Source: Azospirillum cavernae
GTDB lineage: Bacteria > Pseudomonadota > Alphaproteobacteria > Azospirillales > Azospirillaceae
Direction: 5' to 3'
DNA: 64,000 nt
NCBI RefSeq assembly: GCF_003590795.1
Contig: NZ_QYUL01000001.1
Location: forward strand, 451,001 to 515,000
Part shown: piece by piece, positions 17,918 through 25,507 of the stretch
Layout of the letters: each line of letters begins with the position of its first letter
Numbering within the stretch: position 1 is the first letter of the stretch
Notes under the pieces: model-generated
The model's database searches: none
Seen by the model: the letters and a program-made list of their open reading frames with translations, nothing else
What the model was told of the DNA's origin: nothing
Translations under genes and position numbers: made by a program

Positions 17918-19126
17918 TTACGTTCCGATCACGGTGACGGCGCGCCCGGCGGTCAAGCCGGGCAGGTTGCCGCTCACGACGCGGTCGCCCTCGGCCAGCC
18001 CATCGACCTGCACCAGATCGCCGCGCGCCCACAGCCCGCGTCGGGTGACGGCCCGTCGCTCCGTGCGCTCGCCCGCGATGACCAGGACGAAATCGCCTTG
18101 CCCGTCGCGGCGGATCGCCACCGGGGGCAGGGCGAAGGCGGCCTCGGCCTCCGCCACCTGAACCTCGCCGCTGGCGAACATGCCGCCGCGCAGGGCGCCG
18201 TCGGCGTTGTCGGCGCTGATGTAAACCGGGATGGCGCGCGATCCCGCCCGCGTCATCGGGTTGATGCGGGCGATGCGGCCGGGAAAGACGCGCTCGCCAA
18301 AGCCCTCCACCCGCAACCGCACGCTCTGGCCGGTTTGCAGGCGGGCGACGTCGTCGGCGGGGACGGTGGCCTCGACCTCCACCCGGCTCAGATCGACGAT
18401 GGTGAACATCGGGGCGTTGACCGCCAGATTTTCGCCGGGATGGACCGCGCGCGCCGACACCATGCCGTCGATGGGGCTGAGAACCACGGCGTCGCGCAGC
18501 GCCTTGCGCGCCAATTCAACCTGCGCGCTCAGCGCGCCGACCTGGGCCTGTTGGAACTGAAGGCTGCTTTGCGCCTGATCCAGATTGGTTTCCGACACGA
18601 TGTCGTTCCGCCGCAAGGCCGCGCTTTTGGAACGGGTTTTTTCCGCCAACACCAACTGCGCCTTGGCCCCGTCCAGGTTGCTGAGCTTTTCGTTCAGCTT
18701 GGCGGTTAGGTCGGCGGTGTCGAAGCGGGCGAGAATCTGGCCCTTTTTCACCGCTTCCCCCTCGCGCACCGTCACCTCGACCAGCTTGGCGGCGACCTCC
18801 GATTTGACCGCCGCTTGCTCCATCGGGGCGACCGAACCGCTGAGCCGCGCCGTGTCCGACAGGCGGCGCGGGACCATGCGCGTCACCTCCACCGCCGCCA
18901 GCTCGACCGGGCGTTCAGCGGGGGGCGTGGCGGCGGGCGTCGTGGCGGTGGGCGGCGTTGTGGCCGCCGCGTCTCCGGCGGATCGGGCGCGCCAGGCGGC
19001 CCCGCCGCCCAGCGCCCCGGCGCCCAGCAGGGCGGCGACGAACAGAACCATCCACAGCCAGCGGACGCGGCGGCGCTTGGCCGGTGGGGCGGTCCGGGAG
19101 GGGGTGGTCATGGTCGGCGTGGTCAT
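17918..19126 (-). CDS. RND efflux periplasmic adaptor (membrane fusion protein)
   Basis: Bridges the permease to an outer-membrane channel. After a short cytoplasmic Lys/Arg patch there is one N-terminal transmembrane anchor (WLWMVLFVAALLGAGALGG), then a threonine/proline/alanine-rich linker. The lipoyl-like half-motif AKLVEVTVREGEAVKKGQIL, an alpha-hairpin (NLDGAKAQLVLAEKTRSKSA), the second lipoyl half (VLSPIDGMVSARAVHPGENL) and beta-barrel/MP domains follow. The ATG at 19126 is chosen over upstream in-frame codons because the residues before it are arginine-rich and unlike the family. It is first in the two-gene pump operon. No local TetR or MarR regulator is adjacent. Confidence 0.9.
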   Translation of the reverse strand: MTTPTMTTPSRTAPPAKRRRVRWLWMVLFVAALLGAGALGGGAAWRARSAGDAAATTPPTATTPAATPPAERPVELAAVEVTRMVPRRLSDTARLSGSVAPMEQAAVKSEVAAKLVEVTVREGEAVKKGQILARFDTADLTAKLNEKLSNLDGAKAQLVLAEKTRSKSAALRRNDIVSETNLDQAQSSLQFQQAQVGALSAQVELARKALRDAVVLSPIDGMVSARAVHPGENLAVNAPMFTIVDLSRVEVEATVPADDVARLQTGQSVRLRVEGFGERVFPGRIARINPMTRAGSRAIPVYISADNADGALRGGMFASGEVQVAEAEAAFALPPVAIRRDGQGDFVLVIAGERTERRAVTRRGLWARGDLVQVDGLAEGDRVVSGNLPGLTAGRAVTVIGT

Positions 19127-19457
19127 TGGGAACGTCCTGCGTTGACGGCGGCGGCCAAACACGGGCCTGTGGGACTCTGAATTTCGCCCGGATAAAAACA
19201 GATCCCGCGAAAAATCTCCACTGAATAGGTGTGATACGGATCTTCCGTCAAGGTTCCCATGAAATCGGAAGAATCGTCGGAGCGACAATGAATGCCGAAC
19301 ATTTGTCGAAAATTCCTATGCGCGTATGACGAACCAACGTGATGGAAAGTCTTCGACGGCCCCGGGGACGTTGTCGCTTGACACCGGGAGGCTCTGCATC
19401 GAAAAAGCATCTCGGCTTTTGCTTTCCAGCGCCCACAGCTATGGATGTGATCTCGTG
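19127..19457. other. Divergent intergenic region (331 bases), no gene seen
   Basis: Separates the efflux operon from the transglycosylase gene. It is less GC-rich than its flanks. A TTGACA at 19378-19383 on the + strand could be a -35 element, but no good -10 follows at 17 bases, so I do not call a promoter. An imperfect CGACAA...TTGTCG inverted repeat is present around 19,290-19,315. No coding bias was seen. Confidence 0.5.
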
Positions 19458-20489
19458 ATGAAACGTCCTCTTGCGACTCTTCCGGCTGTCGGCGCCTTTC
19501 TGTGTCTTGCGTTGGGGCTTGCGGGCTGCGCGACGGACGGCCAACAGGCGATGAATTCCTCGACGGAAACGGCCTATGTGCCTGATCCCAAAGATCCGTT
19601 GGGCCGTTGGGTGCCGTTGATCCGCGAGGCGTCCGAACGCCACGACATGCCGGAAAAATGGATCCGCGCCGTCATGATGCGGGAGAGCAACGGACGGGCG
19701 ACCGCGAACAGCGGCAAGCCGTTGACCAGTTCGGCGGGGGCCATCGGCCTGATGCAGGTGATGCCCGGCACCTATGAGTTGATGCGTTTCCAATATGGCT
19801 TGGGGCCAAATCCCGCCGACCCGCGCGACAACATCATGGCGGGGACCGCCTATCTGCGGCAGATGTATGATTTGTTCGGCGCGCCGGGCTTCCTCGCCGC
19901 CTACAATTGCGGCCCGGCCTGCTACGCCGGGCATCTGGCGGGCAAGCAGAAGCTGCCGCGCGAAACCCGTCAATACATCGCCAGTCTGACGCCCGTGCTG
20001 CGTGGGTCCGCCCCGCGCACGCCGTCGCAATCGGCGGGCGCGTCGGCCATCGAGGTGGCCGTGGTTCCCAACGACGCGCCCAAGCCGCAGAAGGGCGAGG
20101 GGCAGGTGGTGGTGGCCATGGCGGTTCCCGACTCGGCCCCGATGGCGAAGGCGCCGGAGCGCACCGAAACCACCGTCGCGGTCAACAATATCGTGGTCGA
20201 GCCGAGACGCGCAGAGTCGCGCGCTCCGGTCACGGTCGAGGCGCCCGCCTTGGCCGTCGCCGCCGCTCCGGCTCCGCCGCCCGCTCCCATGCAGGTGGCC
20301 AGCGCCAGCCCGCAACCGCCGGTGCGCAGCGTCGAAACCCAAGTGGCCGAAGCGCTGTTGGCTCCGCAATCCGTCTCCGCCGGTCAACGGGTGGTCATCC
20401 GCTTCATCTCGCAGAACGCCAAAGGCTGCGGCAGCCTGACCGGCAAAGGCACCATGTGCGTGACGTTGGCCAGCGGGCCGGGGATGTAA
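19458..20489 (+). CDS. Lytic transglycosylase (SLT) lipoprotein
   Basis: Cleaves peptidoglycan glycan strands to 1,6-anhydromuropeptides from the periplasmic face. The protein starts with a lipoprotein signal whose lipobox is LAGC (Cys24). The SLT goose-lysozyme-like domain covers residues about 50-175, with the catalytic Glu76 in [22 protein letters not shown], and [10 protein letters not shown]. The C-terminal half is an alanine/proline/valine-rich, probably disordered region, ending in a short segment with two cysteines ([13 protein letters not shown]) that may pair. The ATG at 19458 is chosen because the lipoprotein signal begins there. A bidirectional terminator follows the gene. Confidence 0.88.
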   Translation: MKRPLATLPAVGAFLCLALGLAGCATDGQQAMNSSTETAYVPDPKDPLGRWVPLIREASERHDMPEKWIRAVMMRESNGRATANSGKPLTSSAGAIGLMQVMPGTYELMRFQYGLGPNPADPRDNIMAGTAYLRQMYDLFGAPGFLAAYNCGPACYAGHLAGKQKLPRETRQYIASLTPVLRGSAPRTPSQSAGASAIEVAVVPNDAPKPQKGEGQVVVAMAVPDSAPMAKAPERTETTVAVNNIVVEPRRAESRAPVTVEAPALAVAAAPAPPPAPMQVASASPQPPVRSVETQVAEALLAPQSVSAGQRVVIRFISQNAKGCGSLTGKGTMCVTLASGPGM

Positions 20490-20533
20490 CCGCACCGTCG
20501 CAAGCCGCCGTCGCAAGCGACTTCCGCGCAAAG

Positions 20534-20570
20534 AAAAAGGGCGCTTCCGATGCCGGGAGCGCCCTTTCTT
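20534..20570. terminator. Bidirectional rho-independent terminator
   Basis: A 10-bp stem (AAAGGGCGCT / AGCGCCCTTT) with a 12-base loop has A-rich sequence on the left and TTTCTT on the right. It can therefore stop both the transglycosylase gene (+) and the helicase/Lrp transcript (-). Confidence 0.8.
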
Positions 20571-20599
20571 TATGGGGTCTTGCGTCTACCGCGCGTGTC

Positions 20600-20842
20600 T
20601 CAGGCGAAGGCCTTGTAGGCGATCAGCGTGAAGGTGTCGCGCACGCCGGGCAGGGTCTGGACATGGTCGGTGACGAACCGACCAATGTCGTCCTCCTGCG
20701 TCAGATAACATTTCATCAACAGATCATACTGGCCGGAGATGGAATGCACCTCCGACACCGCTTCGATCTGTTGGACGGCCTGATCGGCGACGCCGTAGGC
20801 CTTGCCCAACTCGCATTTGACCATGATGAAGATGGTCTGCAC
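20600..20842 (-). CDS. Stand-alone Lrp/AsnC ligand-binding (RAM) domain protein
   Basis: Eighty-residue protein equal to the C-terminal ligand-binding/oligomerisation half of Lrp/AsnC regulators and lacking any helix-turn-helix. It opens VQTIFIMVKCELGKAYGVAD and contains the SGQYDLLMKCYL strand and an ending typical of the RAM fold. Such proteins may form ring oligomers and modulate full-length Lrp paralogues or bind small metabolites; function here is unknown. The start is a GTG at 20842 with a good AGGAGG seven to eight bases upstream. It lies five bases after the DEAD-box helicase stop and so shares its transcript. Confidence 0.85.
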   Translation of the reverse strand: MQTIFIMVKCELGKAYGVADQAVQQIEAVSEVHSISGQYDLLMKCYLTQEDDIGRFVTDHVQTLPGVRDTFTLIAYKAFA

Positions 20843-20846
20843 GCGA

Positions 20847-22532
20847 TCAGCCCTCCTGGGAGTGCTCAGACGAGTCCACGACCACGTCCGACGAGACGCG
20901 CGGGCGGGCCGAGCGCAGCATGAAAGCGGGCATGTGATCGCCAAAGCCGATCACGACGCCGTCATCGTCGTCGTCATCGCGGCGGCGGGGGCGGTTGCGG
21001 TCACGGTCGCGATCCCGGCGCGGCTCGCCGTTACGGCGGGCCTCGGCGGCGGCCAGAGATTCGCGCGGTTGGCGCTCGTCGCGGATCGGACGCTCGGAAC
21101 GCTCCTCGCGAACCGGACGTTCGGAACGCTCGTCGCGAACCGGACGGTCGTCGCGCACGGGGCGCTCCTCACGGACGGGACGTTCGGCACGGGCCGGGCG
21201 TTCGGCGCGCTCCTCGCGAACCGGGCGCTCCTCGCGAACCGGACGGTCCGTCCGCTCCTCGCGGGCGGGCCGCTGCTCGGCGCGTTCTTCTTGGGCCGGA
21301 CGCTCTTCGCGCGGGCCACGGCTGCGGGCCTCGGGGCGACCGCGCCCGGCGCCGGCGCCGCGTCCGCCACGGCGGGGACGCACGGCATCCTCGTCGCCAA
21401 ACTCGACCGTTTCGAGACCGTCGATGGCGATCATCGGAATCTCCCGTTTGATGAGGCGCGTGATCGCGCCAACGAGTTTCACGTCGTCCGGGGTGGCCAA
21501 CATGAAGGCGCGGCCCTGCTTGCCCGCGCGCCCGGTGCGACCGATGCGGTGGACATAATCATCCGGGGTCAGCGGCACGTCGAAATTAAAGACGTGGCTC
21601 AAACCCTGGACGTCGATGCCGCGCGCCGCGACGTCGGAGCAGACCAGCAGCGCGATCTCGCCCTTTTTGAAGAGGTCGAGCGTCTCCGTCCGCTTGGACT
21701 GGACCATGTCGCCGTGCAGCGCGCCGACGTTGAAGCCGTGACGCTCCAGCGACTTTTGCAGCACCGCGATGTCACGCTTGCGGTTGCAGAAGATGAAGGC
21801 GTTTTTGACGTCTTCGGTCTGCAACAGATGGCGCAGCGCCTTGCGCTTGTCGACCTCTTGCACCAGCGACAGCGCCTGAGTCACCGTTTCCGCCGGAGAG
21901 GCGGGCGGGGCGACGGTGACTTCCTGCGCGTTGGACAGGAAGGCGTCGGCCAGACGGCGGATTTCCGGCGGCATGGTGGCGGAGAAGAACAAGGTCTGGC
22001 GCGTCTTCGGCAGCTTGCTGACGATCCGCTCGATGTCGGGGATGAACCCCATGTCGAGCATCCGGTCCGCCTCGTCGATGACGAAGACCTTGATGTCGTT
22101 CAGCATGATGTTGCCGCGCTCGAACAGGTCGATCAACCGCCCCGGAGTCGCGATCAGCACATCGACCCCACGGTCGAGCTTTTTGACCTGTTCGGAGAAA
22201 TTCTCCCCGCCGATCAGCAAAGCCATGCTGAGTTTGTGGTATTTGCCGTAGGTTTCAAAGCTTTCCGAAACCTGGGCGGCGAGTTCGCGCGTCGGTTCCA
22301 GAATCAACGACCGGGGCATCCGCGCACGAGCGCGGCCCGAGGCCAACATGGTTATCATAGGCAGCGTGAAGCCAGCCGTCTTCCCGGTGCCGGTCTGCGC
22401 GCAGCCGAGCACATCACGGCCTTGCAGGACCCAGGGAATCGCCTGTTCCTGAATGGGCGTCGGCTGGGTGTAACCCTTGTCCTCGATGGCGCGCAGGACG
22501 TCAGGGCCAAGCCCAAGTTCCGAAAATAGCAT
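20847..22532 (-). CDS. DEAD-box RNA helicase with RE/RD-rich C-terminal tail
   Basis: ATP-dependent RNA helicase of the RhlE/DeaD type, for ribosome assembly or mRNA decay. Q-motif (PTPIQEQAIPWVLQGRD), Walker A AQTGTGKT, PTRELAAQ, DEAD (VIDEADRMLDMGF), SAT, and C-terminal ARGIDVQGLSHVFNFD and HRIGRTGRAG lie within the first 370 residues. About 190 residues follow of near-repetitive charged sequence built from units such as ERPVREERPVRDE, then an acidic DDDDDD run. The tail probably binds RNA or partners and may drive condensate formation. The ATG at 22532 gives the classic MLFSELGL N-terminus. It is cotranscribed with the RAM-domain gene. Confidence 0.93.
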   Translation of the reverse strand: MLFSELGLGPDVLRAIEDKGYTQPTPIQEQAIPWVLQGRDVLGCAQTGTGKTAGFTLPMITMLASGRARARMPRSLILEPTRELAAQVSESFETYGKYHKLSMALLIGGENFSEQVKKLDRGVDVLIATPGRLIDLFERGNIMLNDIKVFVIDEADRMLDMGFIPDIERIVSKLPKTRQTLFFSATMPPEIRRLADAFLSNAQEVTVAPPASPAETVTQALSLVQEVDKRKALRHLLQTEDVKNAFIFCNRKRDIAVLQKSLERHGFNVGALHGDMVQSKRTETLDLFKKGEIALLVCSDVAARGIDVQGLSHVFNFDVPLTPDDYVHRIGRTGRAGKQGRAFMLATPDDVKLVGAITRLIKREIPMIAIDGLETVEFGDEDAVRPRRGGRGAGAGRGRPEARSRGPREERPAQEERAEQRPAREERTDRPVREERPVREERAERPARAERPVREERPVRDDRPVRDERSERPVREERSERPIRDERQPRESLAAAEARRNGEPRRDRDRDRNRPRRRDDDDDDGVVIGFGDHMPAFMLRSARPRVSSDVVVDSSEHSQEG

Positions 22533-22750
22533 CCAACCTGTTTCTGTTCTGGAGTTCGCAAATCGAGCGAGTAGCGCTCGACGCTCAGATAGTGCCGCAG
22601 AATAGGTAATCAAAGGCTTATGTCAATAGACGCGGTGTTGTCGGACCAAAAATAGAGGGTTTCGCGCCCATGCTTGGCGGAAAATCGTGGTTGGGATAGG
22701 CTGTTCCGCCGAGCGGCGCGCCGCCGTTCCTCGCTGAAGAGTGTCCGTCC

Positions 22751-23296
22751 ATGATTCTCCGCGCCGAAGATTCGCTTTTGGTCGTCGTCGATGTGCAGGA
22801 ACGTCTGCTGCCCGCCATCCACGAGTCCCCCCGCGTTCTGCGCAACGTCGACACCCTGCTGAAGGCCGCCGGGCTGTTGGGCGTGCCGGTGATTCTCACC
22901 GAACAATACCCCAAGGGGCTGGGGCGGACGGTCGAATCGGTGCGCGCCGCCCTGCCGGATGGGACGCCGACGGTGGAAAAGATCACCTTCGCCTGCACCG
23001 GCGAACCGGCCTTCAACGCCCTGGTCGAGGAATCGGGGCGCAAGCAGATCGTCGTCTGCGGGACGGAGGCGCATGTCTGCGTGCTCCAGACCGTTTTGGG
23101 GCTGCGTCAGGCCGGACAGGCGGTTTATTTGGCGGCCGACGCCGTGTCGTCGCGCACGGCGGACAACCACGCCGCCGCCGTCGCCCGCATGAGCGCCGCC
23201 GGGGTTCCCATCGTCACCACCGAAATGATTCTGTTCGAGTGGATGGAACGGGCGGGAACGCCGTTGTTCAAAGCGGTCAGCGCGCTGGTGCGGTGA
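22751..23296 (+). CDS. Isochorismatase-family cysteine hydrolase
   Basis: Small alpha/beta cysteine hydrolase. The catalytic triad is visible: Asp in VVVDVQERLL, Lys in TVEKITFAC and Cys in GTEAHVCVLQT. The length (181 residues) matches the single-domain family, which includes nicotinamidases, biuret and carbamate hydrolases. The lack of the nicotinamidase metal-site pattern near the N-terminus points to a YcaC-like or unknown amide substrate. It is followed 20 bases later by an alpha/beta hydrolase on the same strand, probably an operon. It is divergent from the DEAD-box helicase gene across about 220 bases. Confidence 0.88.
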   Translation: MILRAEDSLLVVVDVQERLLPAIHESPRVLRNVDTLLKAAGLLGVPVILTEQYPKGLGRTVESVRAALPDGTPTVEKITFACTGEPAFNALVEESGRKQIVVCGTEAHVCVLQTVLGLRQAGQAVYLAADAVSSRTADNHAAAVARMSAAGVPIVTTEMILFEWMERAGTPLFKAVSALVR

Positions 23297-23316
23297 CGGA
23301 AAGGGACACAACGACG

Positions 23317-24018
23317 ATGAGCGAGCAAAACTTGATCCTGTTGCCCGGCATGCCGCTGGACGCGGCGCTGTGGGCGCACCAAACCCGCCATCTGGCCGAT
23401 GTCGCCGACCCGCAAGTTCCCGATCTGAGCGGCGATGATTCCGTCGCCGCGATGGCCGAGCGCGTGCTGGACTCGGCGCCGGAGCGTTTCGCCCTGGCCG
23501 GGCTGTCGATGGGCGGCTATGTCGCGTTGGAGATTCTGCGCTGCGCGCCGGAACGGGTGACTCGGCTGGCTCTGCTCGACACCAACGCCCGCCCCGACAC
23601 GGCGGAGCAGACCGCCACCCGGCGCGAGGCGATGGCGCTCGCCCTCCAGGGCAAATATCGGCAGGTCATGCAGGCGGGGATGGCGCGTATGGTTCACCCC
23701 GACCGCTTGGCCGACCGCCCGTTGGTGGAGTCGGCGCTGGCGCAGATGGAGCGGGTTGGGGTGGACGGTTACATCCGCGAACAGACCGCCATCATCACCC
23801 GGCCCGACAGCCGCCCCAGACTGGCCGCCATCGCCTGCCCAACCCTGGTGCTGTGCGGGCGTCAGGACGCGCTGACGCCGCCCGCCCTGCATGAGGAGAT
23901 GGCCGAGGCCATTCCGGGCGCCCGGCTGGTCCTGATCGAAGAGTGCGGCCATCTGTCGGCGATGGAGCAGCCGCAGGCCGTCACCGCGCTGTTGCGCGAT
24001 TGGCTGTTGCGCCCCTGA
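23317..24018 (+). CDS. Alpha/beta-fold hydrolase
   Basis: Serine hydrolase of about 233 residues. HG-type loop LLPGMPLDAALW lies near the N-terminus, the nucleophile elbow is GLSMGGY, the acid Asp is probably in CGRQDALTP, and the His is in EECGHLSAMEQP. The pattern resembles the MenH/BioH/haloperoxidase-like group; no substrate can be named. The ATG at 23317 has AAAGGGA upstream and lies 20 bases after the isochorismatase stop. Confidence 0.85.
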   Translation: MSEQNLILLPGMPLDAALWAHQTRHLADVADPQVPDLSGDDSVAAMAERVLDSAPERFALAGLSMGGYVALEILRCAPERVTRLALLDTNARPDTAEQTATRREAMALALQGKYRQVMQAGMARMVHPDRLADRPLVESALAQMERVGVDGYIREQTAIITRPDSRPRLAAIACPTLVLCGRQDALTPPALHEEMAEAIPGARLVLIEECGHLSAMEQPQAVTALLRDWLLRP

Positions 24019-24072
24019 CGGCGGGATACTGACGGCGGGTCAGGGTTCAGTTGCGCCCGTGACGGGGGACAA

Positions 24073-24678
24073 TCAGCAATCCGGGCCGCCGGCGCAAGTT
24101 TGGTCGGCCCGCCGTGTAGGGAAAAGAGACACCGTCATGTCGCTGACCAGTTGACGGAAATTCGGATCCTCCAGCCCCGTCGGGTGGTCGAGCCAGCCGG
24201 TGGCGGTGGTGAAGGCGCCGCCGCCCCGGCAGAAGGCCCCTTGCACCACCAATGTGCCGTCCGGCGGCAAAACCCCCGGCGGCAGGGTCGGAACGGCCCC
24301 CTCCTGGCACACCGACCAGCTTGGCAGGTTGCCCGTCGCGTTGAAGATCAACACCACGCGGTAATCGGGGCGGGCCGTGTCGTTGGGCGTCGTCGTCAGC
24401 GTGGTGTTGACGCCCATGATGCGGTCCTGCATCGACGGCAAAACCGCCTTGGCGAAGCTGGCGGCGTCGCCGCCGAAGGGCAGACCGTGCAAAACCACCC
24501 GCAAATCACGGTCGCTCGCGGCGTAGGCCACCTCCAGCAGCGTGTAGGCGGGCGTCGGGTCGCCCGCCACCACCCGCTCGGCGCAGCCGGACAGGCCAAG
24601 CGTGGCGGTTAGGGCGACCGCCGCAACCGTGGCCCGGCTGTGGGGCCATCGGGGGAAAAAGCGTGGGTTGGTCGTCAT
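24073..24678 (-). CDS. Hypothetical lipoprotein
   Basis: I do not recognise the family. The signal peptide ends in a lipobox LSGC (Cys about 32), so an outer- or inner-membrane lipoprotein is expected. The mature part of about 170 residues has strand-rich segments (DYRVVLIFNATGNLPSW), four or more cysteines that could form disulfides, and a CAGGPDC end. The ATG at 24678 is used because the signal peptide starts there, although the frame stays open 26 codons further upstream through the hairpin. It converges on the alpha/beta hydrolase gene. Confidence 0.7.
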   Translation of the reverse strand: MTTNPRFFPRWPHSRATVAAVALTATLGLSGCAERVVAGDPTPAYTLLEVAYAASDRDLRVVLHGLPFGGDAASFAKAVLPSMQDRIMGVNTTLTTTPNDTARPDYRVVLIFNATGNLPSWSVCQEGAVPTLPPGVLPPDGTLVVQGAFCRGGGAFTTATGWLDHPTGLEDPNFRQLVSDMTVSLFPTRRADQTCAGGPDC

Positions 24679-24690
24679 GGAACACCCCGG

Positions 24691-24729
24691 ATCGGGAGAA
24701 GCGGCGGTTGACGCGCCGCTTCTCCCGAT
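24691..24729 (-). terminator. Strong hairpin between methyltransferase-like and lipoprotein genes
   Basis: A perfect 16-bp stem (ATCGGGAGAAGCGGCG and its complement) encloses a 7-base loop. No T-tract follows, but its position directly after the stop at 24764 and before the lipoprotein ATG suggests transcript termination or 3'-end protection. Confidence 0.55.
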
Positions 24730-24763
24730 ATGGCGCCTGTGGCGTGTCGCCGACAAGGGGCGA

Positions 24764-25498
24764 TCAAACGTCTTTCAGCCAGCGACCGGCGACCAGCGCG
24801 ACCAGCTCAGGGTAGTTGGGCCATTCCAGGCCAATCAGCGGCAATCCCAACTCGTCGATGATGCGCGCCACGCTGTCGTGAGTCAGCTCCAGGCCCAACG
24901 CCCGCGCCCGGCGGGCGATCACCATTTCCTGGCCCCAGATGTAAACCCGGCGGGCTTGGGTGTTTTCCGCCATGATCCGTGTTTGATCGACCCGATCATC
25001 GCCGTTCAGCGGCAACCAGATGTCGGCCATCAGCGTGTCGACCGGCGCGTCGCTTTTGAACTCCATCGCGCTGGCGTTGACGATTTCGATCTTGCGCGCG
25101 GCCTCTTCGGGAAGATTGCGAAAGGTGCCCAGCGTCTCGTTCATGGCGATCACCTCGGGATCCAACTCCACAACGGTGACGCGGCTGACCTCCGGTCGCA
25201 GCGCGGCGTTGATCGCCGCCCACCCCATCCCCATTCCGGCGACCAGGGTGTAGCCGGTGGACAGGCGGATGCCGATTTCCTGGCTTTCCATCTCCATCGG
25301 CGTGGTCGACATCCAGACTCTTTTGCTGCCGTCGTCGGCGAAGCGGGACAGCGCCGCCATGTTCTGGACCAGAGCGCTCTCGCTCCAATAGCCCCGAGAC
25401 AGGTGCATGGGAGTGATGGTCATTTCCCAGCGATCATTCTTGATCGGCTGGTAGGTCGGAATGAACAAGTCCGTTTTGTATGGGGTGATCCCGATCAT
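24764..25498 (-). CDS. Spermidine-synthase-like / class I SAM-type Rossmann protein
   Basis: About 244 residues with a SAM-type nucleotide fold: glycine-rich motif I TLVAGMGMGWAA, then acidic motif VTVVELDPEVIAMNE, and a downstream DTLMADIWLPL. This arrangement resembles spermidine synthases and related propylamine transferases, but the gatekeeper Asp-x-x-Asp region is replaced by ADIWLP, so true polyamine synthesis is doubtful. The N-terminus (MIGITPYKTDLFIPTYQP) has no export signal. It starts nine bases after the parE stop with AAGGCAGG upstream, so it is cotranscribed with parE; a hairpin ends the unit. Confidence 0.65.
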   Translation of the reverse strand: MIGITPYKTDLFIPTYQPIKNDRWEMTITPMHLSRGYWSESALVQNMAALSRFADDGSKRVWMSTTPMEMESQEIGIRLSTGYTLVAGMGMGWAAINAALRPEVSRVTVVELDPEVIAMNETLGTFRNLPEEAARKIEIVNASAMEFKSDAPVDTLMADIWLPLNGDDRVDQTRIMAENTQARRVYIWGQEMVIARRARALGLELTHDSVARIIDELGLPLIGLEWPNYPELVALVAGRWLKDV

Positions 25499-25507
25499 GC
25501 GCCTGCC

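Noticed and set aside
15256..17937. 893-residue open frame on the + strand
   Set aside because: It is antisense to the RND permease, rich in Arg/Gln/His/Gly repeats with no family features; a GC-bias shadow.
21050..21330. Regular repeats suggesting a CRISPR-like array
   Set aside because: The repeats are in frame and encode the RE/RD-rich tail of the DEAD-box helicase; there are no unique spacers.
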